Positions 1 through 12,091 of a stretch of 64,000 bases of DNA are shown one piece after another (position 1 is the stretch's first letter; every line of letters begins with the position of its first letter). Position numbers and translations under genes: made by a program. The stretch covers positions 930,001 to 994,000 of the forward strand of contig NC_057381.1 in NCBI RefSeq assembly GCF_016906535.1. Reading direction: 5' to 3'. Below the pieces are notes generated by a model. That model saw only the letters and a list, made by a program, of their open reading frames with translations, was not told the origin of the DNA and made no database searches. This DNA is from Rhizoctonia solani. Its lineage: Eukaryota; Basidiomycota; Agaricomycetes; Cantharellales; Ceratobasidiaceae.

Positions 1-2
1 GC

Positions 3-733
3 TTAATACCAAGAAACGTAACCTACGAAACGGGTCTAAATGCTTACTATGCTGGCCGTTATGACGAAGCACGCATATACTTCCGGGCGGCCATCGATAT
101 TACCGGGAGAAGAGTAACTTACTTCAGGAAGCGGAATGCTTCAACCACCTCGGGTCATATCTCGCCATAAGGGATTATCGCGAGGCACGCTCGCATTTTT
201 CCAGCGCTCAGCAAATTTATACAGGCCTGGGTGACCACTATCAGGAGCAAGGGCTTCAATGTGACCGCCAGCTCGCACAGGTAGATGAATACGCTGAGGA
301 TTATCGGAAGGCGTTTCGTGCCTACATAAGTATCCTGGCCATCACCCAAGAGAAGGGGTTTCGAAAGCAGGAGGCGTGGTGCGCTTATTCCCTGGGCCAC
401 CTCCTCAATCGGATAGGCCTTTATGGCGGAGCCCTTGAATATCTGAAGCAAGCTACTGGGATCGCTCAGAGCCTGCAAAGCGTGGACTGCGGCCTACAGA
501 TAGAGGCTTTCGTAGCTGAGGAGTCCGGCTATTCTGAACAGTCTAGGAAGAAATACTCAAAAGCCAAAGAGCACTACGAGAAGGCGCTAAGGCTCTTTAC
601 GCTTGTAGGTGGGGGCAAGTGGACGGCCAATGAGAACCAAGTAAAGGATAGGTTGAAGAAGCTTCCGCGTAGATTTAGTTTGGAAGATCTCGTCATTCGG
701 ATTTCTACGAGGCGGTCGAGCACATCTACGTAA
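3..733 (+). CDS. TPR-repeat protein, 3' end only (apparent frameshift)
   Basis: The frame from base 3 reads as helical repeats with TPR-like spacing: a repeat around YYAGRYDEARIYFRAAIDI, later AYSLGHLLNRIGLYGGALEY, and a last one ending EHYEKALRLF. It stops at the TAA at 731-733. The frame shifts by one base near positions 105-120 (from the AIDIT frame to the SNLLQEAECF frame) and no intron of usable length explains this. It is therefore either a broken gene or a consensus indel. The family looks like the long NB-ARC/TPR proteins common in Agaricomycetes, but the N-terminal NTPase part would lie outside the window, so this is inference. The final 40 residues are basic and Ser/Thr-rich. Confidence 0.6.
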
Positions 734-977
734 TCTGATGCTTGTTCGTTTTACTCTAGATGTGTTTTTGTGATATAAAGCTTCTTGAGCCTAATTCAAA
801 TAAAATTCGTGCAGATTGAAATGAATAGTCGGTTGGAAGTGGCCCAACCCCGGGCTAGGCGCCTAGATCCTAGCCACTATTTCCCTCTCGGCGCTCGGTA
901 TGTTTGTCCCAAGCGGTCATCCTTCTCATCACATCGAATAACTTTTGGGACACGCGCCTTGGATATCTTTGGACTTC

Positions 978-2847
978 ATGACGGCAGAACTGCGTGATCT
1001 GACCTCAAATAATCTCCGACATTTATTTATCCACCACTCTCCCGAACTCGTCCTACCGTTGAGTTCTGGTGCACTACTGCAAGCACTGATAGCATATTCA
1101 CCTATACTAGCCGGCCGGCCTCACTTGAAACTTACGGATGTCAAGCTTCTCGAATCGTTCCTAGTCGAATTCGCTTCTGTTTGGGAACATGGCACCGTTA
1201 TTCTTGACAACAAGGCAGGGACGACGCTAATTACGAATGTGGTTGTCGACGATGCGGCGCGAAAGAGGAAGAGGCCTAATAGAGACGACGATATTTACCA
1301 GGGTGCGTACTTAGCCACTGTTCTTGACCTGCATAAGCATGACTGAACATGTGTTACTTTAGACGAGCAGAGCGACGAGGATACGATCAGTAGTCAAGAA
1401 ACCGTAAAAACTCCCACGTCTCCGATGGATACCTTATACAACATGCTGCAGAGTGGCACTGCCAAAGGAAAGCTACTCGCAGAGCAATATCGTTCCGACG
1501 GGCAGTTCAACCCCATCTGCGAACACGTAACCAAGCTGGACTGTGTCAAAGCTCAAACAAATGATGGGATAAAAGATCCACAGCATTGTGATAGGGTAAG
1601 TTGGAGCTTTAAAAGGGTAAAGGGCACCACTGATCTAAGAGAAAAGGTCCACTTCCGACCACTCATTCGACCACATACTGATCCATCTCTCGGACACTGT
1701 TCCTATTTAAACACTTGCTACTCCGAACCAACCTACGCACTCTCCCCAGCGCTAACTTCCTCCACGTCAAAATCCCGCCCAGCACAGGGCGTACAACTTC
1801 CTTCTGGACTCGGCGCAGGCGGTCGTGGGAAGGAAAAGGCTCCTTGCCGATACTTGCACTTTGAAGTCGACTATGACCCCCACCAGGCTACTCGACTGCA
1901 CCAGGACGAGCGATTTTCCATGCCCCTACACCTCCCAGACCGAACCTTGATTTGAAGCTGGGATTGGGACCCGGTGGGGGCGCGGCTCTCCTCCCACCTC
2001 AATGGATCAACTGCGACGTGAGGCGATTCGATTACAGTGTACTGGGCAAGTTCCATGTGATTATGGCTGATCCACCATGGGACATCCATATGAGCTTGCC
2101 ATACGGAACGATGACAGACGATGAGATGAGATCTATGCCCATTCCACAGCTTCAAGACGAGGGGTTATTGTTTCTGTGGGTCACCGGGCGAGCGATGGAG
2201 GTTGGAAGGGAATGTATGAGAGTTTGGGGATACACGCGCGTCGACGAGGTTGTGTGGCTCAAGACCAATCAGGTACGACATTTCTGTTTTCTTGTAGAAC
2301 TACACTAACATGGTCTTGCGATAGCTTCAACGTGTAATCCGGACGGGACGAACGGGCCATTGGCTCAAGTAAGTTTCTCTTTCTGTCTTAGCGAGCAATA
2401 CCAACCCCTGCCTAGTCATACAAAGGAACACATGCTTGTCGGCGTCAAGACAAACGTCGACGACAAGGGTAACTTAATCTGGCCATCATGGGTTAACCGG
2501 GGGGTCGACTGCGACGTTATCGTAAGCGAGGTCCGGGAGACGAGTCGCAAGCCAGACGAAGTCTACGGGATGATCGAGCGAATGTGCCCTGGAGGACGGA
2601 AAATTGAGATATTTGGGAGGAAGCACAACACCCGACCTGGGTGCGTTCTGACTATCATGGAAGCGCTACTGGTTGCCAATACTAATAATTGGTGCAGATG
2701 GATAACCCTCGGCAACCAACTTGGTCAAGATAGAATAGTCGAGAAGGACTTGTTAGAGCGCGTCAAGCAGAGGTATGTTCGGCCTGTATACAACCAGTCT
2801 CGTCACTCAACGGCACCCTCAGATATCCCGAACGCGCCATACAATAG
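978..2847 (+). CDS. IME4: METTL3/IME4-type mRNA N6-adenosine methyltransferase
   Basis: MT-A70 family catalytic subunit, which transfers a methyl group from S-adenosylmethionine to adenosines in mRNA in the nucleus; in yeast Ime4 promotes meiosis. The catalytic DPPW is followed by [16 protein letters not shown], and later motifs [59 protein letters not shown] and ITLGNQL follow the METTL3 order. An upstream CCCH-like part has CEHV, VHFRPLI.PHTD and CSYLNTC. Introns I place: 1303-1362, 1596-1646, 2273-2324, 2369-2415, 2641-2697, 2773-2822; all are GT-AG and restore conserved joins (CDR|VHFR, KTNQ|LQR, HWLN|H, RPG|WITLG). The frame changes between LHFEVD (about 1866) and the LGLGPGGG segment (about 1958). 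Either a weak 92-nt intron at 1866-1957 or a consensus indel would explain it. A Ser/Gly-rich insertion of about 35 residues interrupts the second zinc-finger-like part. Confidence 0.93.
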
Positions 2848-3021
2848 ACACGGACGCTTTAGTTGTATATATTCACAGAGAGCATATGATTAGCTATCTA
2901 GGTATCCGTCATAACAGGGTTGATCGCATATTCATACATGTACACTAGAAATATCCTCACGAAAGAAAGGGAGGAAATCTAACACAATAAATCCCAAATG
3001 CAAAAGGGGTGGGGAGGAAGG

Positions 3022-4365
3022 TCAGAGTTCAACTTGAACTTCCTCAGGCGGTACGATCATAAGATACCCTACCCCCGCCATCGCAGCACCGACAAAAACA
3101 AACCAATAAGAACGAACAAAGCGAGTGATGAGCATAAACAAGCTAATAAAAAGATTCAAAACGAGTGAGACGAGCGAAATGCCCGCATAGAGATAGCCGT
3201 AGATCCTCAATCCGTTTTCGACAAGGAATTGGATCTGGCCAGAGAAAATTTCGAGCAGGTGTCGAACCCAAAGGGGGAGCCAGCTTGGGAGCCAGGGCAT
3301 GTCTTCCGTGACGAGCGAGTTGAGGAGATGTTCGATGTTTGTGCACTAGAACAGGGTCGGCTTTATGCGATTGGATGGGAAAGAAAACGTGTGATTACTG
3401 ACCTCTGGATAGCTGCTAATGTTCCGGCTATGTTATCATACAGAGTCTTTACGTCTTGCGTTCCTCCTCGGTTTGATCACAGATTGACCGCAGCTCCGCA
3501 ATCTGGTGCGATATTCCAGCCAGCCTTCGCTCTAATTCATGGAGCGAATCAAACGCAGCAATGGGCAGATCGGCATCCAGTGTGGCCCGACCGACATAGT
3601 CCACGGCTGTGGGGACAGCTTCAAGGTCCCCAAGCCGCTTGGAAAAGGAGACAAGAGGTGCATAGTCGGGAGTCGTCGGCGTCAATGGTTCATCAGCGTC
3701 AGAAAGCTCGGGGGTGAGGATGTGAACGATTTCGGGAGGTATGGCCATAAACATTTCGCCAACACATCCGAGCCCTCTTTGTGAACGTGATTCAAATCGC
3801 CCAGCAGTCGAGAGAAATTGTACAGTCGACTATTGACCTTGAGAATTTCGTCCTCGCTTGGTCCAATGTCCTGTCAAACGATGAGTTTATCGTATGTAAG
3901 TTGAGTAAAACAAGACTCACGTCCGCTTCTTCTCGTACTCAGCCATACATTCCTTTCTCCGCTCCTTTCCTTGCGCTCTCCCTCTCCAGCTCCTCGGAAC
4001 CAGCTTCCACAGGCTCCATCACGGTCCTCTCCAACCTCAACCTCCTCTTCACACCCCCACTCCCGCTCCTCTCCCTATCCCCGTCCGAAAGCGGGACCTC
4101 GCCGCCCTCGCGCTCCCTCCACGTCTTTCGACGCCTCTTGACGCGCCCGCCTTCCCCATCCGACAACCCCCCATGGCGCCTCGCGTAGAGATCCAAGTCC
4201 GAAGGCGAACAATCGCTGCTCAGCCGTTCTCCCTCGTTTTCGCTCCCGCTGATCCGTCCTTGGCCAACGGCTGCCGTGCCCTCCGCGGCGCATGCTCAGC
4301 CCGAGCACGGCCGCGCCTCCGATGATGATGTTCGCCAGGTTCAGGCGGGACGACGCGGGGGACAT
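3022..4365 (-). CDS. Membrane protein with coiled coil and C-terminal TM segments (model incomplete)
   Basis: Not recognised. On the minus strand a candidate start near 4365 gives a hydrophobic stretch (LANIIIGGAAVLGLS). A highly charged Arg/Glu/Ser-rich region follows (4200-3940), then after a GT-AG intron near 3916-3871 an acidic helical segment (EDEILKVNSRLYNFSRLLGD). Next come MAIPPEIVHILTPELSDAD and a coiled coil (SLHELERRLAGISHQIAELR). The last exon (3346-3022) has a Trp/Leu/Pro cluster and two transmembrane helices (GYLYAGISLVSLVLNLFISL and WFVFVGAAMAGVGYLMIV) before a short acidic tail. A 53-nt intron ending at about 3351 fits. Frames change near 3770 and 3445 without clean introns, which could be consensus indels. 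It may be the 3' half of the gene annotated upstream on the same strand. Confidence 0.45.
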
Positions 4366-6684
4366 CTTGCCGCCTCTCCCTGGGACTGAAGTGGGACCTG
4401 ACCATTCGCTTTGGGAGCCAAGACGCCGAAATCGTTGGTGCTATGCTTGGCGCCGTTCCCGGCCGATACCGAACGCGCCTGGGACTGGGAGCGGGAGTGG
4501 TGAATCTGGGAACCGGAGCGCGACCGTATGGGGTCAACAAGCTTCGAAGGCTTGCCATTGTACGAATGCGAAGTCTGGCTCGCTGCTGTTGTATGAGGAG
4601 GGCGGGCGAGGTGTGGGAGGGCGAAGGGGGTTCGCTGTTTACTCCCAAGACCCCTGCCTCGACCGGGTCTCGACAACGACTGAACTCTTGGACCGTGCGC
4701 GTAGCGCTCGGTCGATGATTGCGAACCTAGATCCCGAGGCGGACGCGTCGTCGCTCACCGCCCCGGTGCCGGTGCCGAACTTCGTGCGTATGCGCGTTGA
4801 CGATGCTTGCGCTCGGACGTCTTTCGGGTTCGTGTGTGGGGGGGATCGGGGAGTGATTTCCCGTCAGAGGCATAGGACTTGTACGCGTCCGAGCCGAAAC
4901 TCTTTGGTCCGTCGATCCAAGAGACTTGTGCGCGTCCGAGCCAAAACTGCCAGGCCGGCTCGTCGTCTGATCTTGGGAAGCCAAATACCCCTCTGCAAAG
5001 GAAGCAAGAATGTACCACGCCGTCATCCCGCTCGGCCCGTTGGAGAAATCGTCTCGGCCCATTCCAATCCCATCCGTCCTGGTTCGTCTTCCATAAACAG
5101 CGGCTCGAGGTAAGGTAGCCAACTAAGCGAGTTTGCTTCGGGGAGAGAGTTCCCGAGGAATGCTGGAGGAAGAGAAGTTCCCGATAACGCTGGGGGCCTC
5201 GTATTCGCCGCTCGACCTCGCGCTCCCATACATCCCCGTTCCGCCGTCGATTGCATTCCGGCCCGCCTCGGCGCTCCGTCGAGATTCTTGTACTATGCCG
5301 GCTCGCCATCGTACGATTTCAAGCGGGTTCAGGCCAGGAGCAGGAGAGCCAGAGGCTTGAGCGTCAAGGCCGGCGTATAGTAGGCCATACCGTTTAGAGA
5401 GCTGGTCCTGGTAGCAGCAGCCCTGGCAAGAGTCTTGGCACTCGGTTCAATGGTATGATGATCTGTCGAACTCGGGGTCGCAACAAACCCGTGATGAGAG
5501 GATGCCCCACTTGCAGATCGTGCGCCCTGACTTGGCCCGCTATGTCCAGGCGAGGACGGGACATTCAACGACGCTCGATCACCCGTATCCACACTTCCAG
5601 CCGTCGCAGTTGTGTAAACCGTATTAAAGGTGCGCATAGTATGTTGCGTGTCGATCCGTCGATTCAAAGGACGCACAGACAAATGAGTACTGTCTTCGTC
5701 TTGTCCCGACCCATCCTTGTGCTTCTTCCGACTGCCTAGACCGAGCATAGCTGTCAAACTGGATCGTTTGGCAGCTCGGGATGTGCGTTTTGGTTCAGGG
5801 GATGCGGAAGTGTGTTCTGGGTCTGAATTGGGCAGTAAAACATGGTACGCAGGTCTATCCGCCTTGAGAATCGGTGGTGGGGTCGGACGGAGGAGGGGGT
5901 CGGTGTAGGTTGGGGCTGGGGGTGCACGAGAGTGGGAACGCCTGACGTAGGGAGAGCTGGGCCAACGAGTCGAGTGGGTGATTTGGGATCGCTGAATTGA
6001 GATGTGTGTCTGTTTCGGGTAGGGATGGGCTCATTTCGGGAAGAACGGACAGCTGTTGAGGTTCTATCGATCCCAGATGGTCTCGTGCCTGTGAGATTGG
6101 GAGCGAGGGCCGGGGGCGATGTGTTCTGTGGTGTGGTCGATCCCGGGAAGGAAGTGATTTGCCTTTTGAGGCGGCTGCAAATCGTCGTTCGAGAGCCAGT
6201 ACATCCGAGGCGATTCGCGGGTCTGTTCGTCTGACTGTCAGCAATAGGTCACTCATGAGAGAGAGGGTGAGTAACAAGTGAGAAACCAAGGTATAATAAG
6301 AGCGGCTGCCGGGCCGTGGAAATATATGAAAAGGAAATACAAGGCGAAAAGGTATAATGAAAAGAAGCGCCGCCCTGTCACGGTTAACGACCGACGGGAA
6401 AATGAAGATGTTGGGGGAAAAGTATGATGGAACATACCGAGAGCCAAGGCAGGTGCGGCTGCATCGAGTTCTGCCCGTAGTCTGCTCTTGTCTCCTCGCT
6501 CCCGTCTACGTCGAGAGGGCCTTGCTGACACATCCACTGACTGGGCTCTCTTCGATGCTCTTGTAGATGACTGAATGCCACTGGCACTGGGAGAATCGTC
6601 GACAACTGGCTGTTCGCGTGTATGGTGGGCGACAACCGGTTCAACCGTGCCAAAGACATCCATCCTGGGATCTCCGTCCGCCAT
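4341..6684 (-). CDS. Ser/Pro/Arg-rich hypothetical protein (model incomplete)
   Basis: Not recognised. The ATG at 6684 opens MADGDPRMDVFGTVEP, with a basic patch (RPSRRRRERGDKSR). An intron (about 6607 region to about 6240) leads into VRRTDPRIASDVLALERRF and a Ser/Pro-rich stretch. A second coherent frame runs from RSQITHSTRWPSSPYVRRSH through a basic cluster (GLGSRKKHKDGSGQDEDS) to LNPLEIVRWRAG and GGTGMYGSARSSGEYEAPS. Then follow a hydrophobic piece (MTAWYILASFAEGYLASQ) and a Ser/Arg-rich tail (RSRSGSQIHHSRSQSQARS). At least three frame switches are needed and not all coincide with good splice sites. I cannot tell introns from consensus indels here. High GC and low complexity make large false ORFs on the opposite strand. 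It may join the membrane-protein segment downstream into one gene. Confidence 0.45.
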
Positions 6685-6711
6685 TCTTAAAGGGAGGCTA
6701 TATATATTCAA

Positions 6712-7806
6712 CTAGAAGATTTATAACATTAACTATAGGTGTTTGGAAAAAAAATGCAATGGGGGGTGGTGGGAGTGCGCATGTGTATACATGTGAAATC
6801 TCGATCTCCACTGGCTTTGTCAGCCTCTTCACCGCTCCTCGTTTTGGTTTTCTGCTGTCGAGTGCCTCGCTGGCAGCCAACAACAAGTTACACACACGTT
6901 GTCGTTGTTGCTGTGGACATTCAGTAGAAGTATATGTGAATTACTGAATTGACCCGAATGAAGAGCATCGCCTCGAGTTTCGGATTTTACGGCGCTCAGG
7001 GGAAGACCACAACAGGTGATGATCGACTTACACAAGTCCCCAAGTCGTCCTCGAGGCCATATGACGCTGTTTAGCCTTGGTGACGCTCCACCTGTCGACC
7101 TCGGCCATGTCCCAAAACTGTCAAATCCAAAACTGAGTTTAATCATTCCTGTAAACGTTAAATCCCATCCTCCGTTTCGTAATTTGGACCATCTAGTACC
7201 GAAATACATTTGTAGACTCGAATATTGTCAGACCTACGACGCGCTGAGGCTTTCAAGTGGCTTTGGTAGATAGAAATTAAGGCTGAACGATCAATTGGTC
7301 CTCTATACCAAGTGTAGTATCCCTGTTGCGGTAATTATAGCGTGCAATAGATACTGAATATCCCCTTAACAAGCTGCTACGACCTCAATAAGGTCCTGTA
7401 GCCGTACATACTATGTTATGTCGTGTATTCATGTAAAATGGTCAAACCAACAGCATCCCTTCCTGAACGCGGTCACGCGCCACACATCTATCCCAGGCTT
7501 ACTCAAGGCCGCTTCTATCAGAGACAACCCTTCATTTCGCCAAACAACTGCATCTTCCTTCCTTCTTACGACCTCGAGGCTCGAGGCAGTGCGGTAATAT
7601 TGAGTATACCGGTTGCTCCTTGCCCGATGCGTCGATCTCAGGTTCACAGATCGTAGTAGGCCAATAGCCATTGGCCAACGACAGAATGACTCGGCTACAG
7701 CACAGCAACACGTATACGTAGCTTCCGATACAATATAGAATATTCTCATATATAACCTTCCCTCTGCAAATTCCAAAAGATACGTAGGACTGTCCTCTTT
7801 ACCGAG
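6712..7806. other. Intergenic stretch, no supported gene
   Basis: Short open frames on both strands show no recognisable motif, splice pattern or composition. It separates the minus-strand gene ending upstream from the kinase gene and so contains divergent 5' regions. Confidence 0.5.
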
Positions 7807-10141
7807 ATGTGGACAATTCACCAGCCTAAAGCGCGCGCTGCGAGCCCACGTACGATATATCGCATAATTGTCGCCTACCTAATCCTACTCACCTTTCTAC
7901 TCCAAATAGAAAAGTTCTATTTCCTAAATGACCCTCCAGACAACCCACAACGAGAGTGCCGGCATCAGCACCAGCACCAACTCCCCACGCCGTCTTCCAG
8001 TCCTGATCCCAGACCGCCCGCAAGGCGATTGACTATTCCAGACCTCGTCTCGAGCGATGAACATTTTGGCAAAGTCAACACGCTGCATATGGCGGCCGAC
8101 ATATTGGCGAAAGCTGCACCTCTGGGGGACGCAGTCTTGGCATTTGACGAGGCAGGGGAAGGAGAGTACATTCTCTCTGCCAGGCCGTGGGAAGTCGGCG
8201 AATGTAGGAGAGCGAGTCAAGAGTTATGGGACCGCCTCGATGGTCCTGAGGGTGCTCATTCTCGTCATGACACCCCTTCTCCCCCTCGCGGACCTGCCGT
8301 GCAACCAGTTGCTTTGTCCTACTTGACTCCGCCGTCTTCTCCAGAGCGTAAGTTTCTTGTTCATTAGTACACTATATTGGGCAACTCTTTCTAACGAAAT
8401 TGACTACCGACTCTTTTTTTAGCAGCTCACAAGTCCGATTTAGCGCCTGTCGTACATTCAGGACCGCCCAATGCTCCCGAACCCACTATATCTCCCGACA
8501 GTACCGATATTGCCGACGTGTTCGATCATCCAGTCCATTATACTTCCACATATGAAAGTGCGGAATATATTTCCGACTTGGACGACGCATTCGAAGAGGA
8601 CGATGAATGTGCATCCGAGTCATCTGAGATACCGACCGATGGATTTCTCCCGCACCGGGCCGAGCGGGCTAATAGCAGTAGCTCTGATTGGTACAAGGGG
8701 AGCAACATGTTCATCAATGTGCGTACACTCATTTCTGAGAGAGCGCATTTGAACTTAATTCGGCTATATTAACTTGGTCATATAAAGTCGGAAAAACCAG
8801 ATTCTCCCAGTGTAGCGATGGGTTTACCGCCGTACGATGTTTCAATAATGCATAGTCCTACGATCAAGGACCTCACGCCCCAACTAGACCTTTCCGAATT
8901 CTCAGAATGGCCAATCGCGAGAGGCGGGTTTGGAGAAGTCTGGAAAGGCGCGTTGGTATCGGACGTGAAGGACAGTCGGCCCGTTGCGGTCAAGCGTTTG
9001 ACGATGTATACGGCAGCGGGTGACGAGGGTATTATAAAGACCGCAAAGGTGCTTGAGTTTTCCCCGTCTGTGTGGCTACAAATTTATCTGACTTGAGGAT
9101 AGAGAACAAACAGGGAGTTGTCTATCTGGTCCGGTTTAAATCACCCAAATATCCTACCGCTCCTGGGGGCTTGCACTTTCAGGGGTGGAATTGGTATTGT
9201 GTCCGAATGGCAAGGTAACGGGAACGCCGTCGAGTGGATAAATGCCCATCCTGGCGTTAATAGGTTGGATTTGGTATGTCAGAGTCTCTTACCCTGGGGA
9301 AAGGCGTAATGCCGATCGGTCTGTAGTGCGAAGGCATATGTTCGGGTCTAAAATACCTACATGACACTGGCATTGTGAGTTTTCCTTCTTCCTGCTCCTT
9401 TCTCCAACTAACCCGAGCTAAAAGGTCCACGGGGACCTAAGAGGGGTAAGAACTTCCCACCCTTATCAAACTCTCGTAAATCTAATGCGCATGACAGGCA
9501 AATGTCTTAATCTCCAAGTCTGGTAGACCAAGGCTGATTGATTTTGGCTTGGCCTCGGCCACAAACGGTAATCCATTTTCGGCCAGTTCAACTCTGGCTG
9601 GGACTCTCAGGTGGATGGCACCAGAGTTGCAAGTTACTGAGCAGCAAGGGGCTACTGCCGCAGGCGATATATTTGCGTTTGGAATGGTAAGCAGCTATGC
9701 CTTTTCCCGGAATTTATGCATTCATCTAACCTTGTTTGTTCATATAGACTACGCTTGTAAGACTTTGTCCATAATTTTTCTTCTGCATAGAGGCCAATAA
9801 TTTATTGGGAACAGGAGCTGTTCAGTGGACTCCCGCCCTTTGCGGACATCAACAACGATATTGCGGTGCTATTAAAATACCAAAAAGGAGACAGACCTCC
9901 TCGACCCAAGGATACGAGAGGTCTCAACAAGAAAGGCAACAGGACCAGAGCTCGTTCTCCTCGGGAACGAGGGCTGGTCAGAGATGTATGTGTACCCATG
10001 GACGATGGTACATGGAATCTTGTCGAAAAATGTTGGGATCAAGATCCATCACTGAGACCATCTGCGAATGACATACTTGAATGGTTCATGCAGAAGAAGA
10101 AACGAAGGGTGGGTGGAGGTCAACTGGATTTTTCTGGGTAG
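7807..10141 (+). CDS. TKL-like protein kinase (Agaricomycete HGDLRG type)
   Basis: Protein kinase with a divergent N-terminal half. Kinase motifs in order: glycine loop ARGGFGEVWKG (about 8923), VAVKRL with the ATP-binding Lys, NILPLLGACTF, HGDLRGANVL as catalytic loop (HGD replaces the usual HRD; the Asp is kept), LIDFGLAS as DFG loop, GTLRWMAPEL, GDIFAFGM, and a C-lobe with CWDQDPSLRPSAND ending at TAG 10141. At least seven short introns are needed, for example after SSPE (8349), MFIN (8716), DTGI and DLRG. The proposed start at 7807 gives a hydrophobic N-terminal segment (IIVAYLILLTFLLQ) that could be a membrane anchor, but a downstream ATG near 8089 is an alternative. The residues preceding the kinase domain are acidic and Ser-rich. 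Many such kinases exist in Agaricomycete genomes; the substrate is unknown. Confidence 0.8.
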
Positions 10142-12091
10142 TTAAAGTTGGGGATATTGTGTACTATAATTGTAATTGTAATTGAATAAATTTAGTGCAG
10201 TGCTTAGGATGTCCCATTGATGGGTACCGGTTTTGGTACATGGGTCCACTATCATTGATTTCCTCTTACCACATGTACAAGGATTGGCAAAAAAAATCAT
10301 CAATCTTATGCAAAATTGTCGAGTCTCCGAGATGCCCACTCGAGCCTGTGGAGATGTATTATCTACTCCAGAGTTGATCCGAAAGATAGCCCTAGGCCAA
10401 TATCTATCGATCCTGGTCAGAGTGTTGATACTTCTCCAATCCCCATTTGGGCCCAACAAAGTCCGGCTTGATTATAATCACATCGGGAGCCGAAGGCCGA
10501 TGGCCGGATTTCAACACCAAACCACATGCTGAATGTTACGTGTGGGTAGATAGGTGGTGGCGGGGGCAGTCATCCGAGCAATTACATTGGGCTTTCTGGC
10601 CAAGCGTATATTCTAATCAACGGCTCTGAGGATCTCGGGCTGAATACATGTATGCGCTTCCTATCTTCAACACTCACAATCTGCCCATAATGCAAAGAGC
10701 TCCGCATACTCACAGGACATTTTATTGATATAAACTCCTCTCCGGACACTCGTCTCATAATCCAAGTTCGACACATACTATCAATTATATTATTCTCTAT
10801 TCGCTCCGCTTTTTCTGTTTTCGTCCTTGCATCTGTCGCTACGTCGGCTGTGGTCGCTGCTCCAGCCTTACCCGTGCCCGCTGATGCAGTTCCGATAGTC
10901 CCTCGGGGGTGTTCATGCCACAGGATTGGTAACAAATACGTTTGCAACGGGAGCACTCGTCCATGATCGGTGATCGTACATGGTAAGTTGTTTTGAGACT
11001 ATGGCCTATGGCTTGACAGCTGACTCGCGATAATTGTGAACTGGCTCTGAAGATTGGGCTTACAACTGTTCATGACTGGCGTGGTATTATCCGCACCCAA
11101 GCCTGAAGTCCATCGTGTTATTCACAGGCTGTATGAATCTTTGATTATCTATGTAAATCAAACTCTGTTCATGTTGAGCATCGGTGCTATGCGTATACAC
11201 GGTGCTTTGATGCTGCATTCCTATAGTTAAATATCTGTCGATGGAGGCCGTTTTTTTGGGATTCCCAATGAGACAATAAAGCATATATAGACTCATTGAT
11301 AAAAGTAATAGATAATTACTATCAGTCAATTTAGACACCCATGGCGATAATTACACCATATTTGTGAGTCTTGAAGGAGCTTGATCGTGGGTTTGTATGC
11401 GTTCCTACTTCTCTTCCCCACGCTTGGTCCCACATCAACAAAGCCATAAAACACCCAATTTTGTCACGTCAATCTTTCGTTTGGATTACGAGAAGGCCGA
11501 AGATTCCATGCAGTCACACGGTGTCGGGTAACGATATTGAAATCTGAGGTATCTTTGCTCGTTGGATTGACCGATGATAGTTAAATCGTGGAGATATCTC
11601 CTTTTACGACCAACTGATAACAATCTCGAGCATGATTTGATACATTTCCTGCCATCAGAATGTTGGCCTCACTCGAAGCACCCTTCGCACGTATTACAGA
11701 GCTAGGAGCGGTATGATGATCCCATACATTCACGGTGCCATACACCTATAGTCATATGGTTCTCAGGATTCATACCTGGAGTAAAATCCTTTATATATTA
11801 CGCCAAGATTAAGCATCCACATGGGTAGTTCCGTGGGATAACAGCTCAAGGGTGCCCCAGATATTAGCCGGGTGAGTAACTGATTTGATCCCACACGACC
11901 TACATACCAACACACCCTATTCGGAGCGATTGGGGCACTTTATCTAGGAGATTCATCGGCCCCTTATGAAACACTCATCGTTAGATCGCTGCATAAGGTT
12001 ATATAAAGCGTGGACAAGATACCTCTATAAACAAGCAGAGCGACATATCCTCCTCACCAATCATATACAACTGAACGTGGCTCGACCAACC
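10142..12091. other. Mostly non-coding interval around the peptide relics
   Basis: Apart from the start-less peptide frame at 10784-10966 I see no gene here. A TATAAAG box lies at about 12001, roughly 90 bp upstream of the ATG of the small secreted peptide. Confidence 0.45.
10784..10966 (+). pseudogene. Small secreted Cys-peptide relative lacking an ATG
   Basis: The open frame resembles the 46-residue peptide encoded at 12092: a hydrophobic signal-like segment (FSIRSAFSVFVLASVATSA), a Pro/Ala stretch, then CSCHRIGNKYVC, matching CTCKLVGGEWIC in the intact copy. The position aligned to the start codon reads ATA and an in-frame TAA lies just upstream, so there is no standard start. It is either a pseudogene or the second exon of a gene whose first exon I could not find. 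The last pair of Cys seen in the relative is partly lost. Confidence 0.5.

Noticed and set aside
4292..5113. 273-codon open frame on the plus strand
   Set aside because: It is the antisense of the GC-rich Ser/Arg/Pro-rich minus-strand coding region; no splice structure or motif.
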